A DNA stretch of 64,000 bases, taken from NCBI GenBank assembly GCA_021234155.1, contig JAJEKV010000065.1, positions 1,621,567 through 1,685,566 on the forward strand, written 5' to 3'. A program made the position numbers and the translations under genes. Source of the DNA: Isoetes taiwanensis (Eukaryota > Streptophyta > Lycopodiopsida > Isoetales > Isoetaceae). Position 1 is the stretch's first letter, and each line of letters starts with the position of its first letter. Below, piece by piece: positions 47,641 through 61,200 of the stretch. The notes beneath the pieces were generated by a model. The model ran no database searches. It had not been told where the DNA came from and saw only the letters and a program-made list of their open reading frames with translations.

Positions 47641-47852
47641 AACCACGCATAAAAACTACGCGTTCTTTTCGTGTGAAAAACTACATTAAAAAACTACTGT
47701 TGTTTCTAGCATTTTCGGAATAATAATATGGGTGGTCTTTGAGTATTGTTTTTTTGCAAAAACAACAGCAAAAAACTACATATAGAGCAGATTTTGGGGT
47801 TATAGTGTAAGGTAAGACTTGTATAATGCATCATCAAAAAGCAAAGTCTTAC

Positions 47853-48267
47853 CTTTGAATCTTGGGTATGACTCATATATTTTCCCAAGTGGTTTTCATC
47901 ATGAGGACAGCTGTGTTTGTTACTTGCAGAAAAACTGGTCTTCACACATTTTTCCTGTCCCCATACAAATAGAAATCTGTCCCTTAAATCTGGACATAGT
48001 ACTTGCAGCACATCTTCCACATTAGAGAGTTGCATTGATGACCATATACCAACACAACACTTCTGTAACAAAGTCTTCAAGAAGAACACTGCTTCTGATC
48101 TGAATATCACTTTCTTTCTGCTAGTGTATGTCATTGTCAATCCTGATTCCAAGCGTATGTGTTCATTTGCACCAAATGTTTTTACCAACACACCATTTAA
48201 ATCCAAGACAATGAGTTTATCTTTTGCTGCCAAATCAATATTTAGTACGTTGGAACATCCTGAATAC
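47853..48267 (-). CDS. One exon of a HAD/FCP1-like phosphatase (partial gene)
   Basis: A single exon with clean borders: acceptor TTGTGTAG|GTATTC at 48,267 and donor TTCAAAG|GTAAGA after 47,853. It encodes about 138 residues. KLIVLDLNGVLV near its start is the HAD motif I region, where Asn stands at the place of the second Asp of DxDx(T/V). CVGIWSSMQLSNVEDVL is motif II with its Ser, followed by DRFLFVWGQEKC. This is the layout of the NIF/FCP1-like domain of plant HAD proteins. Motif III (DD) should be in the next exon, and downstream sequence to 47,200 shows none, so the gene is truncated or continues past later insertions. Upstream exons were not found. Activity is doubtful given the Asn. 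Confidence 0.7.
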
Positions 48268-48449
48268 CTACACAACAAGAATTACTACATGAATAAATAA
48301 ATGAAGATGAAAATGAAAAATGGGTTGAATGTAAACCTTTTCAGATCAACAAAGCAGGATTCTCTCGACCTACTTGTAATCAATCGGTAATCCTACAAAG
48401 TTGAATGCAACAAAAGAAAATAAATAATATTCAATGTTTTAAGCAATAC

Positions 48450-50090
48450 TAAGTTGTGGCCTTCTTGGCCAGCAATTTCCACACTGACTTTCCAGGATTA
48501 TTAAGGGCATCAATCACTTGTTGAAGATCAGGCTCCCCTGAAACTTGAGGGTCTGATTCTGCATTTTCTCAGAACACACTTTGATAGGTGTGGTGTCATG
48601 ATTGAGACTGCTTCCTGCATCTTTAGCATAGCTACTTCTTGTTCTCTTTCTTGTAGCCTGAACAACTTCTTTGCTATCCTCCAGCTTACCCCTCTTTGTT
48701 CTTCGCGCCTTTCCTTTTGGCAAATATTCACCCAAGTTGCCCTCATCCGATGGAATTACTCCCTCAACTTCCTTAGGTGCTTCAAAGTGTGTACAACCGG
48801 TTCTGTTGTTTTTCCACAACCGGTGTCAGAGTTTTACAACCGGTGCCGTGGTTTCTGACTTCTTCTATAGCTTCTTGGGATGCCTTCTTGGACTGGTGGT
48901 GGTGGTTCTGTTTTGTTGCATTCAAATCACCACAATTGACTGCACTTCTATAGGACTTTGCGGTGTGTAGTGCATCTTCAAATGGCACCATTGTCCTTCT
49001 TTGAACCCTCGTAGGGTGAGACCTCAATTGCGTGACGGATTGACACATCCTTTTTGGTGTACTATTTGAAGCACCCGCAAGATGGCCAAAACCTAGCTCA
49101 TCAAATACACCCTCCGCACCTTTCCGGGGCAACCATGAATACATTGTCCTCCTCTCAACAATGAACAACAAGCTATATGATACTCATGTTGGCAATTTAG
49201 TGCTAAACTTAACCCGTAAGCTTTAGTGAATTCCGCATCACATCTTCGAACATGTATAAAATGGATCTTGCACTAACACTTATCTCAGATAATAGTAGAG
49301 ATGCTAAATGTTGCGTGAGTATCCATTTTCGCCTTCCACAAATTGTTTATGTAGAAATGAGAACTCTCGTTCTTCTTCGAGAACTTTTAACTCCTCCTCA
49401 AGTTTGATTTTACATTTGACCCGCTCATTAAATGATGTAGAGTTCATTGCTTTTTGTACCTTGTTTCGTGCCAAGTTTCCATCCGGACGATCTGCTCCAA
49501 ATCTTTAATTTCGCCTCCAACTCACGGTTTGATTAAGCTTGAACTCCTCATTTTGTAGCCAAATCATTTGTGGTCTCATCTTAAAACTGTTCGGCCTCTT
49601 CCAACATCATTTTCTCGTAATTTAAGCCTTCTCATTGCCTTTCAGCTCACTTCCCATCGCTTCCAGATTCTTTTTGTGATAAGTAAAACTGATTTTCCAA
49701 TCTCCCGTGATCTTCGCATTCTCTAAGGTTTTTATGTTTTCATCACATGCAATCGATCTCATTTGATCCAAACCGCCACCTTTGGCTTTGCCTTCATTTC
49801 ATTTCGATTTTCCTAACATGTGCTACAAACATCCCTCTATTTTTACTTGTCTATTGTTGTGGTATCTTTGGCATTGCACAAACAAATGCAGCCGGTTTTT
49901 TTGTGTTCCTCGGGTGCAACCATTTTCAAACATAAAAAGCAAGGGCCGCTTGCTTTCTTACTTCTTTGTTGTGACAATTCTTGTAGATTTTTCAGAGTGT
50001 TTCCAACTTCTCTTGAAGATGCTCCTTTGCACGGTGCCATTTTATCTTTCCCTTGTTCAACTTCTTTGTCCAAACGTAATCTCAATCTCG
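48450..50090 (-). pseudogene. Unrecognised coiled-coil-like coding region, frames broken
   Basis: The minus strand shows successive coding-like pieces: a Cys-bearing piece with CFLCLKMV (about 49,880-49,960); a Lys/Glu-rich helix-like stretch (about 49,600-49,720); KLEEELKVLEEEREF (about 49,365-49,410); the 129-codon piece 48,782-49,171; and a basic stretch KGKARRTKRGKLEDSKE (about 48,690-48,740). It ends near 48,455 after GEPDLQQVIDALNNPGKSVW. The heptad-like Leu/Glu pattern suggests a coiled coil. No family was recognised, and frames change at least four times, so this is either a pseudogene or a spliced gene with sequence errors. Confidence 0.35.
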
Positions 50091-52292
50091 ATCCGTGACA
50101 TTATTTTTCCAACCAAGTTTCTTCCTCGTGGGGCTTCACCCCGAATTGCCTGAACCTCGATGTCGTGGAAAATCATCCGCGCTCCATGCCTCCATCATCA
50201 GCGTGAAACACCCGACTGAGTTCGCTACCCGGGGAAAAAGGAGGAAGAAGGGTGTGAGCAAGCCGACGTCCATGAAGTTTCAGCACTTAAAGTGCTTAAA
50301 CGCTTCGCCAAAAGTTGTACTCCACTAGCGATTTTACACCCTATTGCAAAGCTGCGTTATGTTCTTTGCACATGTGTGCCATATGGAGCCACATTTACCA
50401 TAGTACTGCAACCCACTTTGAAAATGCAATAACTTTGTTCTGCAATCTAAGCCTTCATCAAAGAACACATATAGACATGATGCACATTTACCTAAAGATT
50501 TAAGCAGTTTTTCTCCGCAAGCAATCAAGTGAAGGACAATAAAGTGCAAAAAAAATTTAGCTTATCTTACATTGAACTCAATGTTGCATTTGATATTGCT
50601 GCAGATTAGTCCCTTCTGATTTTAATGATGGATACTACCAATGTAGAAATGTAGAAATCTGCAGCAAAACAAATATTTATCATGTGATCAAGTCCAAATG
50701 CTCTAACAAAAATATCATTTATATAAAAATAAAATAGAACAAGGTGCTGCGCACGGAGGGTTGCCCTCCAGTGGCTCGATAGTTGAATCTTCTTTGTTTA
50801 ATGTCAAGCCTTGTTAATGGCATAAACGCACGGATTCATTTTCTTTGCCCAAAAGTTCTTTGGTTTATTTCATAAATTGTGGAGGTTAATTCATACAACT
50901 GGAGAGGAAGGGGAAAGTACTGATAACTTCACTCGGAACTGGACCTTCACCAATAGGTTCTTGCCTTAAAACTGACTATATGAACATAAGGGCACATAAA
51001 GATATATGTCATTACTTATGAACTTAAAGGCACATAAACATAAATGTTATCAATCTTCGAGATTGATTCTAGCTCATGCTCAAAAAATGCAACAATGGTT
51101 ATAAGTTTCTTCTCACTTGTTTAGTTGTAAATAATTCCTAGTTAGAATTTAATCAAGTAGGTTTTATTGCTTGTACTTGGTTGGTTTCATAAATTTAGGC
51201 ACACAATGGTTTCATATGTCAATATTAAGTCCTTTAATAGCTGCTCATCTATTGAAGACTTCTGTGAAATGCAAAACTAATATGGAAATTTAAATTAAAG
51301 CAGACATTAAGACTATTGCATGTTTGCACTGGATGGTTTAATATACCTTCCTCCACAACATAATGCCGTCTATAGTAAATCCCGCAATGTCATACTAGTC
51401 AAGATGGTTGAAATAAGACGTTAATCTCAGTGGTCAGAAAAGTAAAACCCAATGATCGCTCTGTAAAAGATACACAAGGCTGCAACTTTGAGATCTGATA
51501 ATTAGCAAATGCTTTGATCCAAAAGAGCATGGTCGTACTGATGGCGAGGCACCAGAGTACACCCTTCAATTTCACATGTAAAAATATGGTTGTTACTTTC
51601 TAAAACCTTGGGCTATGGTTCTGAATTGGGCCATAATGTTGACATTGCCCTGAAGCAACTTCGTCCCTAATGTATTCTTGTATACTGTCAGAAATAATAA
51701 TTGCTAGCTCGTTGAAAGCATGATGTTTTATATACGTTCTTAATAATACACTTGGAACATGCAATGGACTCCAACGTAAAACAGTGTTCCCTACCCAATA
51801 AATATAAGAGGATTCCTTGGGAATTCGAATTCTAGTTGCATTAAATGCTCTTCGGTCGACATTGTTTTTATTGTCCTGTTATTGTTTCTGTCATATGAAC
51901 TCATCAAAAAGCTTAGTTGGTGTACTCCACTAATATGATTCTGTTACTGTCAATATAAATAGGACAACATTTGAAGAGCAATTTGTGCGATGCTATTTGC
52001 CAACAAAGGCGGCTGTGTTTGTGCCTAAATCTTGGCATCCTGAGGTTCACTAAGTTTATTCTGAATTCCTTAGTTCTACGTAAATTCTGTTCTAAATTTA
52101 TTCTACACTTGATTCTTTTTTTAGGTAGTTTGAGGTAGTTTCCATTTAGTCTGCTTCAGAAAATGCTGAGATTTCATGGTCTCCTAGTAGTATATCATTT
52201 CTATGAGTCTGTCTCCCAGTGGGCAATGGCTTAAAGCAATCATTTTATTTTTTTTCAGCGGGTTAAATCGTGTAAACCCTATTGGCATACGG
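50091..52292. other. Intergenic stretch left of the permease gene
   Basis: No coding stretch with a recognisable domain on either strand and no repeat border seen. The part nearest 52,290 is the expected 3' untranslated region of the permease gene (minus strand), but no clear poly(A) signal could be chosen. Confidence 0.4.
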
Positions 52293-55200
52293 TTAGTTAT
52301 GTAGGACATCATGAACAAATTGTGCTGTCATTATAATACCAGCAAACCCTAGTATGAGACTCGAAGTGAATCGCCCCGAACCAACCAATGGCGAGATAAT
52401 TGGTGCAACACAAACGTCACTATACCTTAGGACCCAAGCCATGGATGCTGCAAGAATCCCAAATAAATACAAATCTGCAATATTTAGGATTCATCTGTTC
52501 AGTAGACTTCATAACAATACCTAAAACTAAGGCCAGAATGATAATCGAAGCATATAAGAGAATGGACACGTCATCCACCAGCGCCATTTTTCTTGAATCA
52601 ATTGTCGTATCTGATTCAAACATTTTCTTGATTCTATTTACACGAGATTTTGTCATTTGATCCGAATTTGCTCTCTCCCTTTTGCTGGCCCTGTAGAGGC
52701 CCAGCAATTATCCTGTTCCCCATCTGATTACCTTTGTATGGATACCAAATTTTTCACAATCTTGAAGCAAGAAGACAGAATTTCATGTGGATTTCTTTCT
52801 GGAACTTACTCCAAGCTTTGGGAATCGCTTGTTCTTCACCAATATTTCTCGATCTCTTATTTGCCCCCGAATATACCACCACACCACGTATGCCAGAGAT
52901 AGAGTCAAGAATCATTGAATCTTGGATTCGAATTCACAGCAAAAGAAACATTTTCGGCCACGGCAATCTTCTATGTTTATTATGAATGGATATGTGAGGA
53001 AAATTCAGGTGAAGATATATCAATTTTTCGATGGATGCTCGATGTATTTTGGCGGATCTTTGGTTTTTCTTTCCTTCTTAGTTCTTAGATAGATTGTTCT
53101 CGTCTGCTATCCTTTTGGCTATCCTTTAGATCCGTCCTTGCTCCCCCTCCCATTTTCAGCCCTTTCTCCTCACTTTGCTAAGCATTAATGGCCACATTTT
53201 CCCAAAAAAATAAAAATCCCGTTATCCCTAAATCCCTAAACTTCACTTCCCTCTCTTTTATACACAATTTCATGCTTCTTCCTGCTGCTACACGGGACGA
53301 TCTTCTTGCACAGTTAAGTTCAATCCACCTTGATCCTTCTAAATTCATCAAATTTGGGGATTTCTCTAATTCTGCTTCCAAGGAAACAGAAATGAATCAC
53401 TTCAGCTATCTTGCTCCAAATTGGGATACATTAGCTCGACGGAGAGGATCACAAACTCTACCACACTTGATGCCAATGGTGTACCTCTCCTCATTTGCTC
53501 CCAAGGCCGAGTACCCGACATTATTATCTCGATGCTCTTTGCCTCGACTGTGGTACCAAGCAATCCGGGGCTCTGTCAATCTCCATTATTCGTGAGGTAT
53601 TCAACTTAACTCCCTATGGTTGCCTGTGGATTGAGTCTTTATCTAAATTTGCTGTTATAGTAAAAGTTGACTCCACTGGCCTGAAAATTGAAAAACTCTG
53701 GGACCATTTGCTCAGACTACATAAAGGCATTGTCATAAATTCTATCTATTGGCTGAACTACCCTTACATTCTTGTTGAATGTGGTTGTGCAAGGACCTCG
53801 AATTTCTTGCTCAAACTTGGCTTCTCCACATTGGAAACTTTTCAACTTTCCTTCCTCAAATGGAATGCACATTTACCTTTGAATGAATTTGATAAATTTC
53901 ATGTTGCCTCTGTCACCATGAGTGAACTCAGCCCTATCTATTGGAATGAGGATTGCTTCTCCACAATATTCAATTCTATTGGTACCTACTTGACTACTGA
54001 ATACTACCCTTATAAACCTCCTAAATGCTTTGTCCAAAGCTTGACCTATCTAAAACTATCCCATCCGAACTTCCCTCCGTGATTACTTTGGGAATAAATC
54101 TTTCTTACAACTTAGATGGGCAGGATTACCAAACCTCTGCCAAACTTGCAAACTGAGACATCACACCAGCACTAAATGTTCACTACAAGGTGATGCTAGG
54201 GATTTAAAAGCTCCCTCAAAACTTGATGAAGTGAGCTCTTATAACCGTCACATCTTATAGAGAGGAGTTAGCAAGTTACCCAAATGTTTTACCGGACTCC
54301 AGATCGACAGATTGACAATCCTAGGCCTAATGATTGGAAGAGAATTAATGGGAGTGCAAGAAGAATTCAAAAGCAGAGGCAAGCAAGAATTCAACCCCTT
54401 CCTGCAAGCTCACCAAGACCTCACCTCACCAACACTCAAACGTCCAAATCAGCTGGATTTAAGGTCTTAAACAGGGGTATTTTCATCAAAGAATCTACCT
54501 CATCAGTCAGCTTGGCAAAGGAAAAGGAAAATGTTCAAAAACCTGCTGAGTCCACTAAATTTCCTGCAATCAGTAAAACAGTTATTGACTACAACAGGAC
54601 CATGCTAAATGGGAAAGGTAAAGTCACAGAAATGCCAGCAAAGATTGACCTACACAAAACATTGTCAAGTATTCTGCAGGATTCTAAGAAATCATCCACT
54701 GTTGCTGGGGCAAATCCTTTGCCACCTAATGGTTCAAGAGACCACCAAGTCAAATTTAAACTCGACTCAAAAACATCAACTGCAGAGTCAGAAGGTTTGA
54801 ATGAGGTTTCATTAATTAATGAAAAGGATAAACAAATTGACTTGCAAGCTGATCCTTCTCCAAAACTGGACACAAAGATAGCTTCTACTACTGCCTATTT
54901 GAAGGAAAGTGGATCCCATGACATTGTCAATGGTGATTCCACCCAACCTGAAGTTGACAATTCCTCAGAAACTTTACTGTGCTCAAACACATATGCTATC
55001 CTATCACATATTACTGAGGAAGATTATGTTGATCACTCCAATGATCCAACCTCCACTTTAAATACTACTCCAGATATTATACCCCAAACCACTTCTCCTC
55101 ACATTCTGCATCCCAAACCCTCTCCTTCCTCAAACACAATTGTACCCAAACATCTTGACCTCCTTGATCTTTCTCACCGCTTCCCCTTCACCTATGAATG

Positions 55201-58200
55201 TTACTATTTCCCCTGTGATAGCTTCTCAACTTCAACAATTGATGGAAATATCAGGAAATGTGTCAGAGGCCACCTCACAAGTGGTAACATATGACAGAGA
55301 GAACAGAGGTCGAGACATATCTACATCCTGGGAAAAGGGTCTGTTACATGATGATGACATTTTTACAGTGTGCTCAGAAAAAGATGATCAGCAGCCTCAA
55401 CATGATCTTATTCCAACCGGTGCGACCAACAATAGTCGGATCGCCAGATACTACACAACTCGAGCATAACTTTTCCAGGCAAGATCTTTCCTTTGCAAAT
55501 ATTGATTTTGTTTCCACTGATAAAAATAATAAATCACCAACCCCGAGTGACACTTCTAGGATTCTCAAGTCCTCTGTTTTAAACCCTATATGCTCAAATG
55601 TCAGTAATACAGATTGTTGTAAAGCCAAGTTCTGGAGTTGCCCCCACCATTTAGATAATTCTGAACCTGCAAACTCTGAAGATGATTTAGCTGACACTAA
55701 ATCAGACAAAGAAAATGCTTTAGGGAATAGTAATCTCATAGACAAATCTTGGGAGGATGATGCTTACCTATCTTGCCACCATAAACATGCTGACACATCA
55801 AAATCAAAAGGCAAGAAGGCCAAAGAGAAGGCTAAGAAAAAAATCTTGTCAAAGACTACTAGATCTTCCAATACTCCAATTTTGCCAACACAAGGTTAAG
55901 ATCCAAAAATACACCTAAGCCCAATCTCTTTCATTATTTTCCTTCATTATATTCCTCATGAAGATCCTCGGTTGGAATCTCGGGGAATAAAAGGCCCTTG
56001 AAGAGAAGGAGGGTGATCTCTCGGATAAGGAATTATGGCAGTGTTGATATCATCCTTTCCGCAGAACTCGACTCCCTAATTTTGAGTGCTCCAATCTTGC
56101 GTGACTGGATTGATCTGGTTTTTTTCTTCAACTTGGATTGAAGCAACAGGCACATCCGGAGGTCTTTGCATTATCCGGAAGCATTTAAACCATAGCTTGA
56201 CCTTTAACAGCCCATGTAAGACCTGGCAAGCTGTTATCCTTAGCAATAATGATATCTCTTTTGGGATCATAAATATTTATGCATCCACTGATTCTAGAAC
56301 CAGAGCTACTACCTGGCCCTCTATCAGTAGCTGGCTTTCAACTCAAAGTTGTGACACATGGATTATGGCAGGAGACTTTAACAATACCCCAACTTGGGAT
56401 ATGAAAATTGGCAGGGATTTAAACATGTCAACTCAGAGAGAACTCATTGGGACCACACCGCCGACTCCGCACCTCTTGCAAAGATATCCCTCCTCCACAT
56501 CCTTTTACACTTGGTCAAACAAACAAGAGGGGAATAATAGAGTCTACTGTGCACTCGATAGGTTTTACATCAATAACATTCATCATGACTTTTGGGATAA
56601 TTGCTTTGTTTACAGTGATGAGAGTACATCCATCTCTGACCATCAACCCCAATTTCTGGTTACCAAACATATGCTTACTATAAAAAGACATGGTAATACC
56701 CCCTTCAAGCTCAATTGCTCCCTGTTGGAATCTGAAGCTTTTTGCAGAGATTTTGCTGCCTATTACAACTCATTGCCAAGAGTTAGATCTACTGGCTCAA
56801 TGAGGGCCTTTTACTCCAATCTTAAGGAGTCTAAATCCTGGATTAAAAAATGGTCCAAACACCATCATGACAGAAAGCTGTCTGAAAAAAGAGCTTATCT
56901 GCAAGAAATGAAAGATGTTAGATTGAAACTTCAAGTGGATCCTCATAATATTAACCTTCATTGGCAGGAGGGAAATCTTGAGATGGCCATCAAGACAATA
57001 GAAGAGCTAGAAGCCAAAGGATCCTCCATTATATGCAAGCTCAAATTCTTTTCCAAAATGGATCATGGGAACTCAAAATTTTTCTATAGGGTGGCAAAAT
57101 CTAGGCTTTTGAAAAGTCAGCTATCTAGCATTACAGATGACAATGACAACACTTTGGAGGACCAAAAGGATATTTCCAATTTTTTTTGCTCCAAATATGC
57201 CAGCATCTTCTCCCACCCTGCTGACACACCTATTCAATCTGCTGAAGCCAGTTCCTTTTTAAACATGATCAATCATAATGGTCTTCACAGTAATTCTGTC
57301 ATGCCCCAAGCCATTGAGGCTCCCCCTACCATTGAAGAAATTTTGTCGACTCTCAAAAGCCTAGCCAAGGGGAAAAGCCCCCGCCCCCGATGGTTTACCA
57401 CCGAATTCTACCTTAAATTCTCGGGATACTATCAAAACTGACTTTATGTTCATGGTTAAAGGCTGCTGGAATTCAAATTACTTGCACCCTTCCCTATCTC
57501 GCTGGTCTCATCACTTTGATCCCAAAATCTGACAATCCTACAACATTCTCTGACTGGAGACCCATTTCCTTAACTAATACCACTTACAAGGTTTGTGCAA
57601 AAATCATTGCAAACAGGGTCAAATCTCACCTTCAAGATGTCATTAGTACTAATCAGTCAGCCTTCCTCCCAAATAGGTTTATCCTCGATAATTACATTGC
57701 AGCTATGGAGGGGTTACACTGGAACAAATTGACAAATCAAGACTGTATCCTTCTAAAGCTAGATTTTTCTAAGGCATTTGATACAGTCAGATGGGACTTC
57801 TTAAAATTGTCTCTGGAGAAACTTGGTTTCAATCAGAAGATCATCAACCTGATCCTGGGTCTTAATTCCAGATCTCAATCTACTGTGTTAATAAATGGAT
57901 CCCCTGGTTATTTTTTCCCTTTGGCTAGAGGTGTCAGACAAGGATGCCCCCTTGCCCCTTATTTATTCCTTGCTGTTGCTGAAATGTTAACTAGAGTCAT
58001 CTCTGATCTTCAAGCCAATGGCCATATTCTTGGTCTCACTTTACCTGATAACACCACAAATCTCTCTATCCTCCAATATGCTGATGACTCCTTTAGTTTC
58101 CTCAAAAATGATTTGAGCACCATTCAAACTTTCTTACAGACTATACACAACTTTGGCTCGCTTCGGGTATTGGGCTAAACGTAAACAAATGTTTTCTGGT

Positions 58201-61200
58201 CATTGGAGACCTTAATGTTGATAGTATTGCGGTGCATAAAATGTATGAAGCCCTTTGAGACAACTCAACTTCTTGGCATGCCCCTATCCCTCAATCCAAG
58301 CCTCAAATGTCTCTCGAACCCCATAGTTGATAGAATTAGAAAGAAACTTGGTAATTATGGCAACCGCCTCTTTCTCTGGCGAGGGAGAACTCTAATTGCA
58401 AATTCTGGTCATTGCATCCTCTCACATCTACTTTTCATCTGCTCTTCTAGCTCCTAAATGTATTTACCAACGGTCGAAAGGATTGTCGAACTTCATATGG
58501 GGTAAACATCACATGGTCAATTGGCCTTCATTACTGTGAGCAAAATTCAAGGGGGCTAGGCTGCAAGAATTTGATTCTCGCAAAGTTATGCCTTAGGTGG
58601 CAAATATATTTGGAAGTCTTTATTCTCAACTAAAAACTTATTTGCCTCTATCTTTATAAATTATTGGCTTTCTTGCGGTCACCCAAGGAGGCATGCTTCC
58701 ATCACTCATAACTTGCCTCATTCACCTTCACATCTCTTAAGCCACCTCTCTCACTTCCCCTCTTATGAGAAACATGATTGCAGCCCGGAATAAGGTTCAT
58801 ACTTCCTTCCAACAACCGAGCATTGATAAAAGTCATATAAACACAAGCATATTCGAACTCTAATTTCTCAAGGGGATTCTACTCCTTTGGCTATCGGGCA
58901 TAAAAAGCTTTACAAAAATGGAAAGAATATAACATCGACTCTTGGTGATCTTTGGGATCAAAATAGATGGTCGCCTTGGACTAATCTTAAACACAAAATA
59001 AGAGGTAGTTCTTCGAACGAGATCTTTCTTTAGACACATCATGCGAGGGTCTCTAATATTAACCCAATGGATAATCCAATTTGTAACGATTGGACTTTAT
59101 CTCGATAAACCTATTTCTGATGTTTCCAAGGTCTACGGACTATTTAAACAAGTCAAAATCGCCTCCCAAAGCCAAATTATCTTCGGGGTTCTCGGATGAA
59201 CCTGAAACCGCATTGTTTAAAACATTTGGAATTCCTATTTACCCCCAAAATCTCTTTACTTTGTTTGGCTTGTTGCAAACAAAAGTCTATCTAACTGAAA
59301 TGATTTCTAGGCATTCAAATCGAGAACACACATTCCATTAATCCCAATTGCCCCTCGGCCGTGGGTAATGTAGAGACTCTAGAACACATTTTCGGGTGTG
59401 TAGGGCTCACTTCCTTTTGGCTATGGTTTGAAGACACTTTCAATATAAAATGCCCCCTACCCTGTTAGAGTTCATGATGAATGATGAAGCTTTTTTAAAA
59501 ATTCTTTATGTTTCATTGCATTATGGAATGTATGGAAACATAGAAATAGATGTCATTATGGAGGTAAAGACCATCTACATATTGGATAAAAACACAAGTC
59601 ATTTATGACATTGAAATGTCCGCAACTAGTCAAATGCATGTAGATAAGGATTGATTGACAATAAATGGTATGGCTTTGGAAATTTTATTGGTTATCAATT
59701 GTTGTTTAAATTAAATGGCAATATCACACTTCTCATCGACAATGACTCTCTTCCTGCTAGATTACATGATGAGCCTTAACAGGGATTTCAACACTTCAGT
59801 AGAGCCAGCAGAGTACGGACTTTTCCGGGGGACGACATTAATACATGACATTCAATACATGATGATGGATTATGGGCCTAGTCGGGGGCATCACAAACAT
59901 TGACATCCCAGACATTCCAGAAATGAAATTGATTGGGTAATTGAATTCTGCAGAGGCACTCACTTAATGGTACAGTTATGGTGGTTCATGGAAAGCAACA
60001 GCAGAAGGATGACACATGAGCAATTTCAGTATTACAGACAATGCTATTATCACCATAGATGCCTAGCAGATGCTTATGGCACACTCATCATCCTGATGTC
60101 CACAACTAATGCAGACAGGTTGATTCAAGAGCTAAACTGGGGAAATGGTAACATCCTTATTCTGCAGCCAGACTTTCAGCCAAACCTTGACTACCTCACG
60201 TCCTATCATTTCTAACCTGATCTCCTCTACTTGTTTCATCCACCTTTAAGACCAATCCATGCACTTCCAAATCCTCATGTTTTTTCCCTACATGTTTTTC
60301 TGGTCAACATTATCTTGTCAGCAGCACTGTTCCAATGCTTACTACTCGATTATTTTGGTCGCGAACAATGCGTTTTCTTACTCAAGGCGGAATAATCACT
60401 TCAAAAACTATAAATTTTCCTGCTACATATCAGCTACTTATGCTATTTTTGTTTATGTTACTTTTGCTTGCAAGTTCTATTTTGAGTAGCCAACTCTATG
60501 GCTCACTCACACCAATGTATCTTTTTCTATAATTAATGAAAAAAAAAAAAAAAAAAACCCCAAAAAAAAAAAAACCTAAAACTAAGGGCAAGTGAGAATT
60601 TAATGATGATACCTCCATATGCCCCTGTAAATCCCAAAGCCAGCACAATTGGGGGAAAAAGGGTAAGGATATACGGTGTTGGCTGTCTACATCCTCCAGC
60701 TGGTAGCTTCAACACTTCCAACATATACTTGCACCAAAGACTATACAAGCCACTGACAGAAAATCTGATAAGCCAAGTACAACCCCAATGAATGAAGTTG
60801 ATAGTGCAAGGAACGAAAATGTCTCAACGAGGATCTGCATAATGTTAAATAAATGAAAGGATTTTATATTTCAGAATATTAACAAATTTCACAAGATGAC
60901 GTGTTTATGCTGATAAGCCCATTAGAGGACCGAAGATCAAATAAGGGGTGCCCAATACTTCCATGACTATCACTTGTCCCAGATATGCTTCCAAGTATAA
61001 TTGCATCCCATGTAAGAAAGATAATCAAAGGTATGAATGTTCCTAGAACAATTTGCAGATCTGAAGCATTAGTAAATGATAAGGCCAAGATACGAAGAAA
61101 ACATGTTATAAACAACAAAGTTGTATATAAATCTTACATGCCAATCACTTAAAATTTGTAGCGCATTAGAGATCATAGAGGTTTCAGCTTAACAAGCATG

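Larger units (their letters stand above)
52533..60573 (+). mobile_element. L1-type LINE, about 8.0 kb, full length by structure, decayed
   Basis: Order: a 5' leader of about 650 bases, ORF1 (53,188-55,899) with a CCHC knuckle, ORF2 (from 55,958) with AP endonuclease and reverse transcriptase, a decayed 3' part, and a poly(A) tail (60,539-60,574, interrupted by cccc). A target duplication flanks it. Orientation is opposite to the host permease gene. Because both ends and the duplication are intact it seems to have inserted whole; internal frameshifts and stops are later changes or sequence errors. Confidence 0.9.
52519..60588. repeat. 14-bp target-site duplication flanking the LINE
   Basis: acctaaaactaagg occurs at 52,519-52,532 and at 60,574-60,587, immediately left of the LINE 5' end and right of its poly(A) tail. 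Both copies lie in the last intron of the permease gene. Removing the LINE and one copy leaves an intron of roughly 80-95 bases between the good donor at 60,612 and acceptor at 52,475. Confidence 0.85.

Noticed and set aside
47203-47808. Possible CACTA-type DNA transposon remnant (actacaagaaat ... ggttatagtg)
   Set aside because: The terminal words are only partly like CACTA ends, no 3-bp target duplication could be fixed, and no transposase is present.
59967-60215. 82-codon stretch as a LINE RNase H domain
   Set aside because: The acidic active-site pattern could not be placed; it is left as decayed LINE 3' sequence.
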